Source: Phytomonospora endophytica (GTDB lineage Bacteria; Actinomycetota; Actinomycetes; Mycobacteriales; Micromonosporaceae). Taken from it: a stretch of DNA of 64,000 bases. Where the stretch lies: assembly GCF_014202425.1 (NCBI RefSeq), contig NZ_JACHGT010000012.1, forward strand, positions 182,100 to 246,099. Direction: 5' to 3'. Made by a program: the position numbers and the translations under genes. This document shows, one piece after another, positions 26,474 through 34,846 of the stretch. Under the pieces are notes generated by a model. That model saw only the letters and a list, made by a program, of their open reading frames with translations, was not told the origin of the DNA and did not search any database. Numbering within the stretch: position 1 is the stretch's first letter; every line of letters begins with the position of its first letter.

Positions 26474-27868
26474 CTACCCCCGCCCCGCCCATCGCATCGC
26501 CGACAGGCGCAGTGCCTCGTCCACGCTGCCCGCCTCGCTCACCGTCATCCCCTTCGGCGCTTCGCCGCCGCAGCCCTTCGGCACGATCGCCTGCCGGAAC
26601 CCGAGTCGGGCGGCCTCGGCGAGGCGGCGGGGGACGGCCGGGACGCGGCGGATCTCGCCGGTGAGGCCGACTTCGCCGATCGCCACGATGTCGGCCGAGA
26701 CCGGCGCCTCCGACAGCGACGACGACACCGCGAGGGCCACGGCGAGGTCGGCGCCCGGTTCGGTGACGCGCATGCCGCCGACCGTCGCGGCGTAGACCTC
26801 CCGGTCGAGGACGCGCTTCCCACTACGCCGGTGCAGGACGGCCAGGACCATGTTGAGCCGGGCGGCGTCCAGTCCGCTGACGGTCCGACGGGGGATCACG
26901 CCCTCCTTGGCGCTGCCGCCGACGAGTGCCTGCACCTCGACGAGCATCGCCCGGCGCCCCTCCATCGTCACGGTCACGCAGGTCCCCGGCACGGGCTCGC
27001 TGTTCTCGGTGAGGAACAGGCCGCCCGGGTCGGGCAGGCTGACCACACCTGTCTCGGTCATCTCGAAGCAGCCGACCTCGTCGGCCGGCCCGAAGCGGTT
27101 CTTCACCCCGCGCAGCAGCCGCAGCGCCGAATGCCGGTCGCCCTCGAAGTGCGCGACCATGTCGACGAGGTGCTCCAGCACGCGCGGGCCGGCGATCGTC
27201 CCCTCCTTGGTGACGTGCCCGACGAGCACGCACGCCATCCCCCGCGCCTTCGCCACGGCGATCAGCGCCGAGGCGACCGCACGCACCTGCGTGACGCCAC
27301 CGGAGACGCCGTCGACCTCGGTCGTCGAGACGGTCTGCACCGAGTCGAGGATGAGCAGGCCCGGTTTGGTGTCCTCGATGTGGCCGAGGACGGAGCCGAG
27401 GTCGGTCTCGGCGGCGATCATGAGGTCGGGGTGGAGCGCCCCGAGCCGGTCGGCGCGCATCCGCACCTGCGAGGCCGACTCCTCGCCGGTCGCGATGAGC
27501 GCGGGACCACCACCGCCGGCGGCCCACTTGTGCGCGACTTCGAGCAGCAGCGTCGACTTCCCGACGCCCGGCTCCCCCGCCAGCAGCACCACGCCGCCGG
27601 GGACGAGCCCGCCGCCGAGAACGCGGTCGAACTCGCCGACGCCGGTCGGCCGGTGCCGCGCCGGTTCGGCGGGGACGTCGCGGATCGACATCGCCGGGGT
27701 GAGGCTTCTGGTGGCCGCGGGCGCGCGCGAGGGCGTCGCCTTCGCCGAGGCCATGGGCGTGGTCTCGGACATGGTGCCCCAGCCGCCACAGTCGGGGCAG
27801 CGGCCCAGCCACTTGGCGACCGTGTGGCCGCAGGCGGAGCATTCGTAGGCGGTGCGCAGCTTGGCCAT
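26474..27868 (-). CDS. radA: DNA repair protein RadA
   Basis: 464 residues, full length. N-terminal zinc finger CSACGHTVAKWLGRCPDC, RecA-like ATPase with Walker A GEPGVGKST (about residue 105) and Walker B GLLILDSVQTV, the RadA-specific KNRFG motif, and a C-terminal Lon-like domain (GGMRVTEPGADLAVALAVSS). RadA is a helicase that promotes branch migration in recombination. The C-terminal sequence VPKGCGGEAPKG...RLSAMRWAGRG recurs, decayed, in the non-coding DNA beyond the stop. Neighbours disA, lpqE-like and carD are the same as in mycobacteria, but not in the same compact order. Confidence 0.96.
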   Translation of the reverse strand: MAKLRTAYECSACGHTVAKWLGRCPDCGGWGTMSETTPMASAKATPSRAPAATRSLTPAMSIRDVPAEPARHRPTGVGEFDRVLGGGLVPGGVVLLAGEPGVGKSTLLLEVAHKWAAGGGGPALIATGEESASQVRMRADRLGALHPDLMIAAETDLGSVLGHIEDTKPGLLILDSVQTVSTTEVDGVSGGVTQVRAVASALIAVAKARGMACVLVGHVTKEGTIAGPRVLEHLVDMVAHFEGDRHSALRLLRGVKNRFGPADEVGCFEMTETGVVSLPDPGGLFLTENSEPVPGTCVTVTMEGRRAMLVEVQALVGGSAKEGVIPRRTVSGLDAARLNMVLAVLHRRSGKRVLDREVYAATVGGMRVTEPGADLAVALAVSSSLSEAPVSADIVAIGEVGLTGEIRRVPAVPRRLAEAARLGFRQAIVPKGCGGEAPKGMTVSEAGSVDEALRLSAMRWAGRG

Positions 27869-27877
27869 TGGAGGAGG

Positions 27878-28399
27878 TTAGCCGCCGGGTGTGACAGTCC
27901 GGGCGAACGCCTCGCACCCGATGCGCCACGCCGTGTCGAGGTCGGCGCCGGGCGGGAAGCGGTCGTCGAGTTCGAGGACGACCATCCCGTGCGCGAAGGC
28001 CCACACCGCGCGCGCCACGTCCATGTTCCCGCCGACGGCCCGCAGCAGCGGCATCGCCGCCCGGTACTCGACGCCTTCGGGAAGCGCGTCGCGGTGGATG
28101 ACCCGGGTGATCCGGTAGAGGTGCGGGTTGCCGACGGCGAAGCGGCGGTAGGCGAGCGCGAGGGCGAGCAGGTCGCCGGGATGGTCGGCTTCGACGGTTT
28201 CGAGGGCGACGGCGAGTTCGGTGAGGCACTGCGTCTGGAGGGCGGTCTCGACGTGGCCCTTGTCGGGCAGGTGCTTGTAGAGGGAGGGTGCTCGGATACC
28301 GAGTTTCTCGGCGATCCGGCGCATGGTGACGGCGGGGACGCCTTCGGTGTCGAGTAGTTCGCGGGCAGCGGCGACGATGTCGGCGGTCCGGTCAGCCAC
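27878..28399 (-). CDS. TetR-family regulator, autoregulated with a membrane protein
   Basis: 173 residues. HTH segment VTMRRIAEKLGIRAPSLYKH then LPDKGHVETAL; the C-terminal half resembles the TetR_C WHG-type domain (YRITRVIHRDALPEG, AVWAFAHGMVVLELDDRF). It overlaps the upstream membrane protein gene by eight bases, forming a two-gene operon under two perfect palindromes at 28739-28787. The simplest reading is a repressor of its own operon; the inducer is unknown. Confidence 0.9.
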   Translation of the reverse strand: MADRTADIVAAARELLDTEGVPAVTMRRIAEKLGIRAPSLYKHLPDKGHVETALQTQCLTELAVALETVEADHPGDLLALALAYRRFAVGNPHLYRITRVIHRDALPEGVEYRAAMPLLRAVGGNMDVARAVWAFAHGMVVLELDDRFPPGADLDTAWRIGCEAFARTVTPGG

Positions 28400-28718
28400 G
28401 GCGGAAGACCTTGAGCGCGACGATGAGGGTCATCCAGCCGAGCCCGGCGGTGAACAGGGGCGGGAACTCCAGGGACCCGAGGCTGTATCCGACGAGGACG
28501 GTGAGGGGGATCCACCAGGCTCGCGCGAGGGCGTGCCGCCGGAAGAGGGCGGGGACGGCGAAGGAGGCGACGGCCGCGGCGGTGGTGGGGACGCCGTACT
28601 TCTGCGCCTCGAACACGGCGAAGGCGGCGAGGAGGAGTCCGAGGACGGCCCAGCCGACGCGGGCGGTGACGCGGAGGACGGGGTGGGTGCGTGCGGGTGC
28701 GACGGTCGCGGTGGTCAT
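28392..28718 (-). CDS. Small four-helix membrane protein (DUF2568-like)
   Basis: 108 residues from ATG 28718 with GAGGAG nine bases upstream. Four hydrophobic segments (VGWAVLGLLLAAFAVFEAQK, TTAAAVASFAVPALF, AWWIPLTVLVGYSLGSLEFP, LFTAGLGWMTLIVALKVF). Size and the FxAQKYG-like first helix are reminiscent of DUF2568/YrdB proteins, which are often paired with TetR regulators; the assignment is tentative. Possibly a small transporter or membrane-stress protein. First gene of the operon with tetR. Confidence 0.8.
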   Translation of the reverse strand: MTTATVAPARTHPVLRVTARVGWAVLGLLLAAFAVFEAQKYGVPTTAAAVASFAVPALFRRHALARAWWIPLTVLVGYSLGSLEFPPLFTAGLGWMTLIVALKVFRRG

Positions 28719-28738
28719 GAAGGGCTCCTCAGGAACAC

Positions 28739-28787
28739 GGCTAACGTCGTTAGCCATATGACCAGACTAAGGCTAACGCCGTTAGCC
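28739..28787. promoter_or_regulatory. Two perfect 17-bp TetR operators
   Basis: GGCTAACGTCGTTAGCC (28739-28755) and GGCTAACGCCGTTAGCC (28771-28787) are palindromes with one central difference and centres 32 bp apart, about three helical turns. They lie 21 bp upstream of the membrane protein-tetR operon and almost certainly bind that TetR. Confidence 0.85.
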
Positions 28788-28803
28788 GTCAAGGGCGGAA
28801 CAC

Positions 28804-28833
28804 GAAAAAGCCCCCGCCGTCCGGCGGGGGCTT
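28804..28833 (-). terminator. Rho-independent terminator of the LpqE-like gene
   Basis: A 12-bp perfect stem (AAGCCCCCGCCG / CGGCGGGGGCTT, 2-nt loop) is followed on the minus strand by TTTTTCG, 22 bp after the stop at 28855. Confidence 0.88.
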
Positions 28834-28854
28834 CGATGTTCGCGAGACGAAGGG

Positions 28855-29502
28855 CTAGTGACCCTCGCCCTCGGCCTCCGGGAACTCCGCGTGCGAGCGC
28901 TCGCCCGGCACCGTCGGGAGCCCCATCGGGATCTCGGCCTGCTTGGTCCCGGCGCGCTCGAACTCGAAGGTGACGAGCAGGCTCTGGCCGGGCTTGAAAG
29001 CGCCGGACAGTCCACTGACCTCCAGGTACGGCCCTTCACCGGGGACGAGGGCCTGCTTGTCGTTGGGCAGGATCGTCACGTTGATCGCGGAGCTGCCGGG
29101 GGTCGTCACGGGCCCGCCGCTGGCGTCGGCCGAGGGGGAACCGGAGTCGGAGGGCGCCGGGGCGCCGCCGCCGTTGACGAGGCGCACGTCGGACGCTCCG
29201 GGCGATCCGCCCTCACCGGGGGACACGCTGACGGCCTTGAGGACGTCGGCGTCGGGTCCGTTGTTGAAGATGCGCAGGATCATGCTGGCGGTACCGCCGG
29301 AGGGGTAGCCCTGCGGTCCCGGGTAGGTGATCATGACGTCGTTCATCATGATGTACTCCCCGACCTGCAGGTTCGCGCCGGGCACGGCCGCGACCGTGTC
29401 GGCGGTCTGCGTGACCTGGCCCGCGCTGCAGGCGCTGACACCGATGACGAGCGCGGCAGCCGCCGTCAGACTGGCTCCGATACGTGCGATCCGGACGGTC
29501 AC
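28855..29502 (-). CDS. LpqE-like lipoprotein
   Basis: 215 residues from GTG 29502 with GAGAGGG upstream. Lipoprotein signal ASLTAAAALVIGVSACSAG with the lipid cysteine near residue 25. The mature part is beta-rich (GEYIMMNDVMITYPGPQGYP, ASMILRIFNNGPDADVLKAV, INVTILPNDKQALVPG, YLEVSGLSGAFKPGQSLLVT), the strand order of PCuAC/DUF461 domains, though the usual Met/His copper residues are not obvious. In mycobacteria lpqE sits beside radA and carD, as here. A Ser/Pro/Gly linker near residues 125-150 splits the domain. Confidence 0.78.
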   Translation of the reverse strand: MTVRIARIGASLTAAAALVIGVSACSAGQVTQTADTVAAVPGANLQVGEYIMMNDVMITYPGPQGYPSGGTASMILRIFNNGPDADVLKAVSVSPGEGGSPGASDVRLVNGGGAPAPSDSGSPSADASGGPVTTPGSSAINVTILPNDKQALVPGEGPYLEVSGLSGAFKPGQSLLVTFEFERAGTKQAEIPMGLPTVPGERSHAEFPEAEGEGH

Positions 29503-29588
29503 GGTGGTTGCCCTCTCATCAATGCGCTTGGACCGAGGACAGCGTAGTTGGTGCCCGGTCGCGAGGTCTGGCAACCCGCCCTAAACGC

Positions 29589-30149
29589 TCACTCGGCCAC
29601 GACGGCGAAGGCATAGGCCGTCGATGCCTGCTGGTGGGAACCGACCCAGACCGACACCGCGAGCGGCTCCTCGACACGGAAGACCGCGTCGGTGTGGTCG
29701 AGGTCGCAGTCGACCTTCGTGGTGACCATGTCACCGCTGCCGCCGCGCACGAGAACGTCGACGTCGACGCCGATGATCTCGGAGGCGCAGGCGAAGCGGA
29801 GACGGTAGTCGCCTGCTTCGAGCTGGGATTCGAGCCGGAAACCGGAGTCGACGGCATTGATGCCGTCGAAGACGGGCCGCCCGGACTCGTCGAGTTTCAG
29901 GATCGCCGACCCGTACAGCAGCGCCCACGGGTTGCTCGCCGGGCGGATCGCCTCGGCGGACACGGCGGAGCGCTCGGTCCCGGTCGCGCGCACCATCAGC
30001 AGTGTCGCCAGGATCGCGACGACGGCCGTGACGGTGATGAGCACCGGGCGCGGCCAGTCGCGCGGATGCCACGGCGGCCGCGAATCCCCCGCGGTCTCTG
30101 GTGGCCGTTGGTCCAGATCGATGATCCCCGTGTCAAGCGTTGCCCCCAT
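29589..30149 (-). CDS. Membrane-anchored protein, paralogue of the next upstream gene
   Basis: 186 residues: a cytoplasmic proline-rich N-terminus, one membrane helix (about residues 34-54, RPVLITVTAVVAILATLLMV) and an extracytoplasmic beta-rich domain ending DYRLRFACASEIIGVDVDVL ... VSVWVGSHQQASTAYAF. The helix and C-terminal domain align with the protein at 30207-30896, including two Cys positions (FACAS/VACAA and VDCDL/IRCDG). Function unknown; probably a structural or sensing envelope protein. Confidence 0.75.
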   Translation of the reverse strand: MGATLDTGIIDLDQRPPETAGDSRPPWHPRDWPRPVLITVTAVVAILATLLMVRATGTERSAVSAEAIRPASNPWALLYGSAILKLDESGRPVFDGINAVDSGFRLESQLEAGDYRLRFACASEIIGVDVDVLVRGGSGDMVTTKVDCDLDHTDAVFRVEEPLAVSVWVGSHQQASTAYAFAVVAE

Positions 30150-30206
30150 AACGCGAGGCTAACTCTTGAACCCTTCCGTGTTCATCGGGTGGACGTACGG
30201 TGGCGA

Positions 30207-30896
30207 TCATCGTTCGGCCGGAAGGATTCGGAACGAATATCCGATGTGGACGGCGTTGGGCCCGACCGACGCGACCGACACCGTCGTCTCCTCGGTGAGG
30301 GTCAGTTCGATGGCGTCCTGGGGCCCGTCGCAACGAATGTCGTAGGAGCCGTCCAGGTCCGCGCCACCGGTGACGTCGAGGCGCATGGACACGTCGTCGA
30401 GGCTGGCCGCGCAGGCGACTTCGAGGACGTACTCCCCGGCCGGGAGCGGATCGGAGATCCCGCTCCCCTCACCGAGGGCCGAGCCGAAGAACACCGGATC
30501 GGTCCGCGGGGTGCCGAGTTTGCCGCTCGCCTCCACCAACAACTCACCGCTGGGACTGTCGGCGGTCCAGCTGCCGTCCTCACCGATCAGGAACTCGTCA
30601 TCGACGACGGAGTAGCCGTCACCGGGGATCACGTACACCGGCGGCTCGGAGTTCGGCGTCACCTCGGCGACGGGCGGCACCACCGGTTCGGGATCGGGCC
30701 GCTGGAGCATCGCCGTGCCACCGATCGCGACGACGGCGGTGACCGCCACGAGCAGCGGACGGGGCCAGGGCCGCGCCAGCCGGCTCAGCAGTAAAGCCCG
30801 CCGCGACGGCTCGGCGTCCTCGGTGGACTCGTGCCCGGGACCGTCACCCTCGACGACCAGGTCGAGGTCGGCCGCCCGCTCATCGTCGCTCCTCAT
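30207..30896 (-). CDS. Membrane-anchored protein coupled to the UbiA gene
   Basis: 229 residues from ATG 30896, overlapping the UbiA stop by four bases. Acidic N-terminus with RRALLLSRLARPWPRPLL, a membrane helix (about 50-66, VAVTAVVAIGGTAM), then an outside domain (PPVYVIPGDGYSVVDDEFLI, LPAGEYVLEVACAASLDDVS, TVSVASVGPNAVHIGYSFRI). Paralogue of the downstream 186-residue protein, longer by an inserted linker. Tandem duplication behind a prenyltransferase suggests an envelope function, not identified. Confidence 0.75.
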   Translation of the reverse strand: MRSDDERAADLDLVVEGDGPGHESTEDAEPSRRALLLSRLARPWPRPLLVAVTAVVAIGGTAMLQRPDPEPVVPPVAEVTPNSEPPVYVIPGDGYSVVDDEFLIGEDGSWTADSPSGELLVEASGKLGTPRTDPVFFGSALGEGSGISDPLPAGEYVLEVACAASLDDVSMRLDVTGGADLDGSYDIRCDGPQDAIELTLTEETTVSVASVGPNAVHIGYSFRILPAER

Positions 30897-31702
30897 GCGC
30901 TCACGGTAGCCGAACCGGCGACCAGGAGCACCACGTCGACCAGCGCCAGCGCCATCACCGTCCGGAAGACCATCCGTCCACCGTGGACACGACCGAGCCA
31001 CAGACCGAGCGGGATCCCGACGACCGCGACGGCGAGCCCCGCCAGCGCGAACCAGCGACCGATCGCCAGCGCCAGCACGACCGCCGTCGCCAGCAGCATC
31101 GCCGACGCCGCCAGCTCGCTGCCCACCCGCCCGAAACGGTGCGGCAGACCGCGCACGCCGGTGGCGGCGTCGGAGGCCAGATCCGGCAGCACGTTGGCGA
31201 AGTGCGCGCCCCCGCCGAGCAGCCCACCGGCCACCAGGGTCCACCACGGCGCCTCCGTCGGACCGCCCGCGGCGAAGGCCGGCAGCAGCCCGAAGGAGAA
31301 CACGAAAGGCGCCACCGACAAGGGCGTGTGCTTGAAGAACTGGTTGTAGGACCAGGCGCTCGCCACCGCGGCGATGTGCAGGACCCCGCCCGCGACGCCC
31401 GTCAGCAAAGACAGCGCGACGCACGTCAGCACCGACACCGCCGTGGCCCAGCGGACCGCGTCGACCGAGATCTCACCGGTCGCCAGGGGCTTGTCGGTGC
31501 GGGCGGCGGCCAGGTCGCGGTCGATGTCGAGATGGTCGTTGTGCCAGCCGATCGAAAGCTGACCGGCGAACACGGCGAGTCCGATGAGGACGGTGTCGGC
31601 CGGCGAGCGCCCGAAGGCGACCGCGAGCAGCACGCCCACCGTGGAGACGAGCACGGCTGGCCCGGGGTGGGAGGCCCGGACGAGTGCGCGGAGGGCGGCC
31701 AT
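30893..31702 (-). CDS. UbiA-family prenyltransferase
   Basis: 269 residues with about eight membrane helices. The prenyl-diphosphate/metal motif is GWHNDHLDIDRDLAAARTDK, an NDxxD variant typical of the family. The second Asp-rich motif is ANVLPDLASDAATGVRGLP, followed by LPHRFG. Such enzymes attach prenyl chains to aromatic rings. It is divergent from, and only 57 bp away from, a methyltransferase/acyl-CoA dehydrogenase/type III PKS operon, whose product would be a natural aromatic acceptor. Substrate untested; the linkage is inference. Confidence 0.88.
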   Translation of the reverse strand: MAALRALVRASHPGPAVLVSTVGVLLAVAFGRSPADTVLIGLAVFAGQLSIGWHNDHLDIDRDLAAARTDKPLATGEISVDAVRWATAVSVLTCVALSLLTGVAGGVLHIAAVASAWSYNQFFKHTPLSVAPFVFSFGLLPAFAAGGPTEAPWWTLVAGGLLGGGAHFANVLPDLASDAATGVRGLPHRFGRVGSELAASAMLLATAVVLALAIGRWFALAGLAVAVVGIPLGLWLGRVHGGRMVFRTVMALALVDVVLLVAGSATVSA

Positions 31703-31759
31703 GGGCGCACCTTAGCGGCACGGGCCCAGCCGCGCACCGGTGTGGGACCCTGATCGGCG

Positions 31760-32473
31760 ATGCGACGCAACGACCCCCGCCAGTACGACGAGCTGTCCGC
31801 CGAATGGTGGCGGCCCGACGGCACCTTCGCGATGCTGCACTGGCTGGCCCGCGCCCGCGCCGGGCTGATCGGGGCGGCGCCGCGCCCGGGGGCGCTCCTG
31901 GTCGACGTCGGCTGCGGCGGCGGACTGCTCGCGCCGCACCTCTCCGGTTTCACCCACCTCGGCGTCGATCTCGGCGCGACGGGCCTGCGGCTCGCCGCCG
32001 CGCACGGCGTCGTGCCGGTCCGGGGAGACGCCGCCCGGCTGCCGCTGCGCGACGAATGCGCCGACGTCGTCGCCGCCGGGGAGATCCTGGAGCACGTCCC
32101 CGACTGGCGCGCGGCCGTCGCCGAATCCTGCCGGGTACTGCGCCCGGGCGGACTGTTCGTCGCCGACACCCTCGCCGACACGTGGATCTCGCGCACCCTG
32201 ACCGTCCACATCGCAGAACGCGTCCCGGGCGCGGCCCCGAAGGGGATGCACGACCCCGCGCTCTACGTCCCGCCGCGCGCGCTCGCCGCCGAGTGCGCCC
32301 GCCACGGTGTCCGGGTCTCCCTACGTGGGCTTCGTCCCCGATTCGGTCCCCTCGTTCGCTGGCTGACGCGATCTAGACGCCGTACCGTCACAAGGGACGG
32401 CGACGCGGAAGTGATGGTGCCCATGAGATCGGTCTCGGTGCTCTACCAGGCTTGGGGGCGCAAGAGTGGTTGA
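31760..32473 (+). CDS. SAM-dependent methyltransferase, UbiG-like
   Basis: 237 residues. SAM motif I is LLVDVGCGGGLLAPHLSG, motif II DVVAAGEILEHVPDWRAAVA and motif III VLRPGGLFVADTLAD. The N-terminus MRRNDPRQYDELSAEWWRPD resembles UbiG O-methyltransferases, which modify polyprenyl phenols. First gene of an overlapping operon (its stop overlaps the next GTG by eight bases). Probably methylates the product of the downstream type III PKS, perhaps after prenylation. Confidence 0.88.
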   Translation: MRRNDPRQYDELSAEWWRPDGTFAMLHWLARARAGLIGAAPRPGALLVDVGCGGGLLAPHLSGFTHLGVDLGATGLRLAAAHGVVPVRGDAARLPLRDECADVVAAGEILEHVPDWRAAVAESCRVLRPGGLFVADTLADTWISRTLTVHIAERVPGAAPKGMHDPALYVPPRALAAECARHGVRVSLRGLRPRFGPLVRWLTRSRRRTVTRDGDAEVMVPMRSVSVLYQAWGRKSG

Positions 32474-33614
32474 CGTGCGACGCATACGCGCCGGCATGGC
32501 CGAACGGGCCGGAGCCCACGACGCCGACGGTTCCTTCCCCGCCGAGGACTTCGCGCAGCTGCGGGCGGCCGGACTGCTCGGCTTCATGGTCCCCGAACGC
32601 CTCGGCGGCATGGGCAAGAGCTTCGCCGACTACGCCGAACTGGCCTACGAACTCGGCCGCGGCAACGGCGCCACCGCACTGATCCTCAACATGCACGCCT
32701 CCATCACGGGCGTACTCGCGCTGACCCCCGACGAGGTCGCCGAGGAGCTCGGCGCGCCCGAGGAGTACTTCGACCGCCGCGACGAGATCCTCCGCGCGGC
32801 CGCGAAGGGCAGCCTGTACGCGGTCGCGATGAGCGAGCGCGGGACGGGCGCGCGCCTGTCGGCGATGTCGACGAGCTACACCGCCGAGCCCGGCGGTTTC
32901 CACGTCAAGGGCTCGAAGTCCTTCTGCTCGGGTTCGGCCGCGGCCGACGGTTTCCTCGTCGCCGCCCGCCGCGCCGGCGAGCGTGAGGCGGTCGTCTCCC
33001 AGTTCCTCGTCCCCCGGGGTGAGGGCGTGACGGTCCGGGAGACCTGGGACTCGATGGGCATGCGCGCCACCGGCTCGCACGACGTCGACTTCGACGTGTT
33101 CGTCCCGGCCGACGCGCTGCTCGGCGGCGTCGAGGGCCTGGCGCTGCTGGCCACCGAACTCGCCCCGCAGTGGATGGTCGCCTCCTACGCGGCCGTCTAC
33201 GTCGGCGTGGCCCGCGCGGCCGTGGACGCCGCCGTCGCGCACGCCACCGAACGGAACCTGCGCAACCTGCCCAATGTCCGCTCCCGCATCGGCCGCGCCG
33301 ACGCCGCCGTGGCGGCCGCCTACGCGACCGTGCTGGAGGCGGCCCGCCGGGTCGACGCCGGTGACCCCGAGGCCCCGCAGTGGGTGTGGCGCGCCAAGCT
33401 CGTCGCCGGGGACACCGCCGCCCAGGTCGCCGCCTCGATGCTGGAGGCCGCCGGCGCGTCGGCGACCCGCCGGGGCAGTCCCGCCGAACGCCTCTTCCGC
33501 GACGCCCGCTGCGGTGCCATCCAGCCGGCCACCTCCGACGTGTGCGCCGACTGGCTCGGCGTGGCCGCGCTCGGCGGCGACCCCTACCGCGACGGGACGG
33601 GCCCGCGATGGTGA
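32466..33614 (+). CDS. Acyl-CoA dehydrogenase-family flavoprotein
   Basis: 382 residues from GTG 32466. The three ACAD regions are visible: helical N-terminus (AEDFAQLRAAGLLGFMVPER then GG), middle beta domain (YAVAMSERGTGARLSAMSTS, VRETWDSMGMRATGSHDVDF) and C-terminal four-helix bundle. The usual catalytic Glu region is not obvious in the short C-terminus, so it could act as a dehydrogenase or as a DszC/HsaA-like oxygenase; these folds are hard to separate by eye. It overlaps the PKS gene by seven bases, so a role in starter-acyl supply or ring tailoring is likely. Confidence 0.85.
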   Translation: MVDVRRIRAGMAERAGAHDADGSFPAEDFAQLRAAGLLGFMVPERLGGMGKSFADYAELAYELGRGNGATALILNMHASITGVLALTPDEVAEELGAPEEYFDRRDEILRAAAKGSLYAVAMSERGTGARLSAMSTSYTAEPGGFHVKGSKSFCSGSAAADGFLVAARRAGEREAVVSQFLVPRGEGVTVRETWDSMGMRATGSHDVDFDVFVPADALLGGVEGLALLATELAPQWMVASYAAVYVGVARAAVDAAVAHATERNLRNLPNVRSRIGRADAAVAAAYATVLEAARRVDAGDPEAPQWVWRAKLVAGDTAAQVAASMLEAAGASATRRGSPAERLFRDARCGAIQPATSDVCADWLGVAALGGDPYRDGTGPRW

Positions 33615-34657
33615 GCCGCGCGGTCATCACGGGCATGGGGATCGCGACCCCGCCGGTGTACCGGCAGGACGAGATCTGGGAGGAGTACTTCAAGGGCCAC
33701 AGCGGCGACTCCGACCGGGCCGCGCGCATCTTCGCCAACGCCGGCGTCGAGACCCGCCACAGCGTCGTCGACCCCCGCGTCGAGGACGTCTCGACCTGGT
33801 CGACGGCCCAGCGCATGCAGCGCTACGAGATCGAGGCCTTCCCCCTGGCCGAGGAGGCCCTCGCCAAGGCCCTCGTCTCCGCCGACATCGACGCCGCCGA
33901 ACTCGGCCTGCTCGCCGTGGTGTCGTGCACCGGCTACGCCACCCCCGGCCTCGACATCCGCCTCGCGGCGTCCCTGGGCGCGTCCTCCGACCTGCAGCGC
34001 CTCGTCGTCGGGCACATGGGCTGTTACGCCGCCATCCCCGGTCTGGCGGCCGTCGCCGACTATGTCCGCCTGCACCGCCGGCCGGCCGCGCTGCTGTGCG
34101 TGGAGCTGACGTCGCTGCACCTCCAGCCCTCGGCGGCGCTCGGTGTCTTCAACAACGAGCAGGCCGTCGCCCATTCGCTGTTCAGCGACGCCGCCGCGGC
34201 GGTCGTCGTCGTCCCCGACGCGCCCGTCGGCATGGAGATCGGCAAGATCGCCAGCCGCACCGACACCGCCCACACCGCCGACATGACCTGGCATGTCACC
34301 GACCACGGCTTCCGCATGGGCCTGTCCCCGCGCGTGCCGCTCGTCCTCGCCCGGCACGCCGCCGACACCGTCAACGGACTCCTCGCACCCACCCTGACCA
34401 CGGCCGACGTCGACGCGTACGCCGTACATCCCGGTGGCCCGCGTATCCTTGACGTCGTGGGCAAGGCTCTGGCCCTGCCCGAATCCGCGCTGACCGCCTC
34501 CCGCGAGATCCTGCGGGAACACGGCAACTGTTCCTCGGCGACGATCCTGATGGTCGCCGACCGCCTTCGCGCGAACAATCCCGAAGGCGGGAACACGGTC
34601 GCGATGGCATTCGGTCCGGGCCTGACTTTGTACACCGCGCACTTGAGCGGAACGTAG
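33608..34657 (+). CDS. Type III polyketide synthase
   Basis: 349 residues from ATG 33608. The Cys-His-Asn triad is C139 in VVGHMGCYAAIPGL, H274 in AVHPGGPRILD and N307 in REHGNCSSATILMV; the C-terminal MAFGPGLTLYTAHL is the family GFGPG loop with Met-Ala in front. It probably condenses an acyl-CoA starter with malonyl-CoA to an alkyl-resorcinol, pyrone or similar phenol. Last of three overlapping genes; a 7-bp hairpin (34670-34692) follows weakly. Product not predictable from sequence. Confidence 0.92.
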   Translation: MVSRAVITGMGIATPPVYRQDEIWEEYFKGHSGDSDRAARIFANAGVETRHSVVDPRVEDVSTWSTAQRMQRYEIEAFPLAEEALAKALVSADIDAAELGLLAVVSCTGYATPGLDIRLAASLGASSDLQRLVVGHMGCYAAIPGLAAVADYVRLHRRPAALLCVELTSLHLQPSAALGVFNNEQAVAHSLFSDAAAAVVVVPDAPVGMEIGKIASRTDTAHTADMTWHVTDHGFRMGLSPRVPLVLARHAADTVNGLLAPTLTTADVDAYAVHPGGPRILDVVGKALALPESALTASREILREHGNCSSATILMVADRLRANNPEGGNTVAMAFGPGLTLYTAHLSGT

Positions 34658-34846
34658 CCCCGTACCGCATATCGGTCACCTGGGCACCGATACGGACAGT
34701 GGCGGTCACTGGGCGTTCTAAAGCGGCAGCACGGCGTGCGAGAATTCGCTCACATAGCGCTTGAGCTGCGAAAACGCGTCTCGCTGAGCTCGATAAAGAT
34801 GGCCACCCCGTGTTACCCTTGACACAGCGAAAGGGGTTCCGATCCT

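Noticed and set aside
25094-28357. 1087-codon plus-strand open frame over the repeat region and radA
   Set aside because: GC-rich frames lack stops by composition alone; it is antisense to radA and has no recognisable domain.
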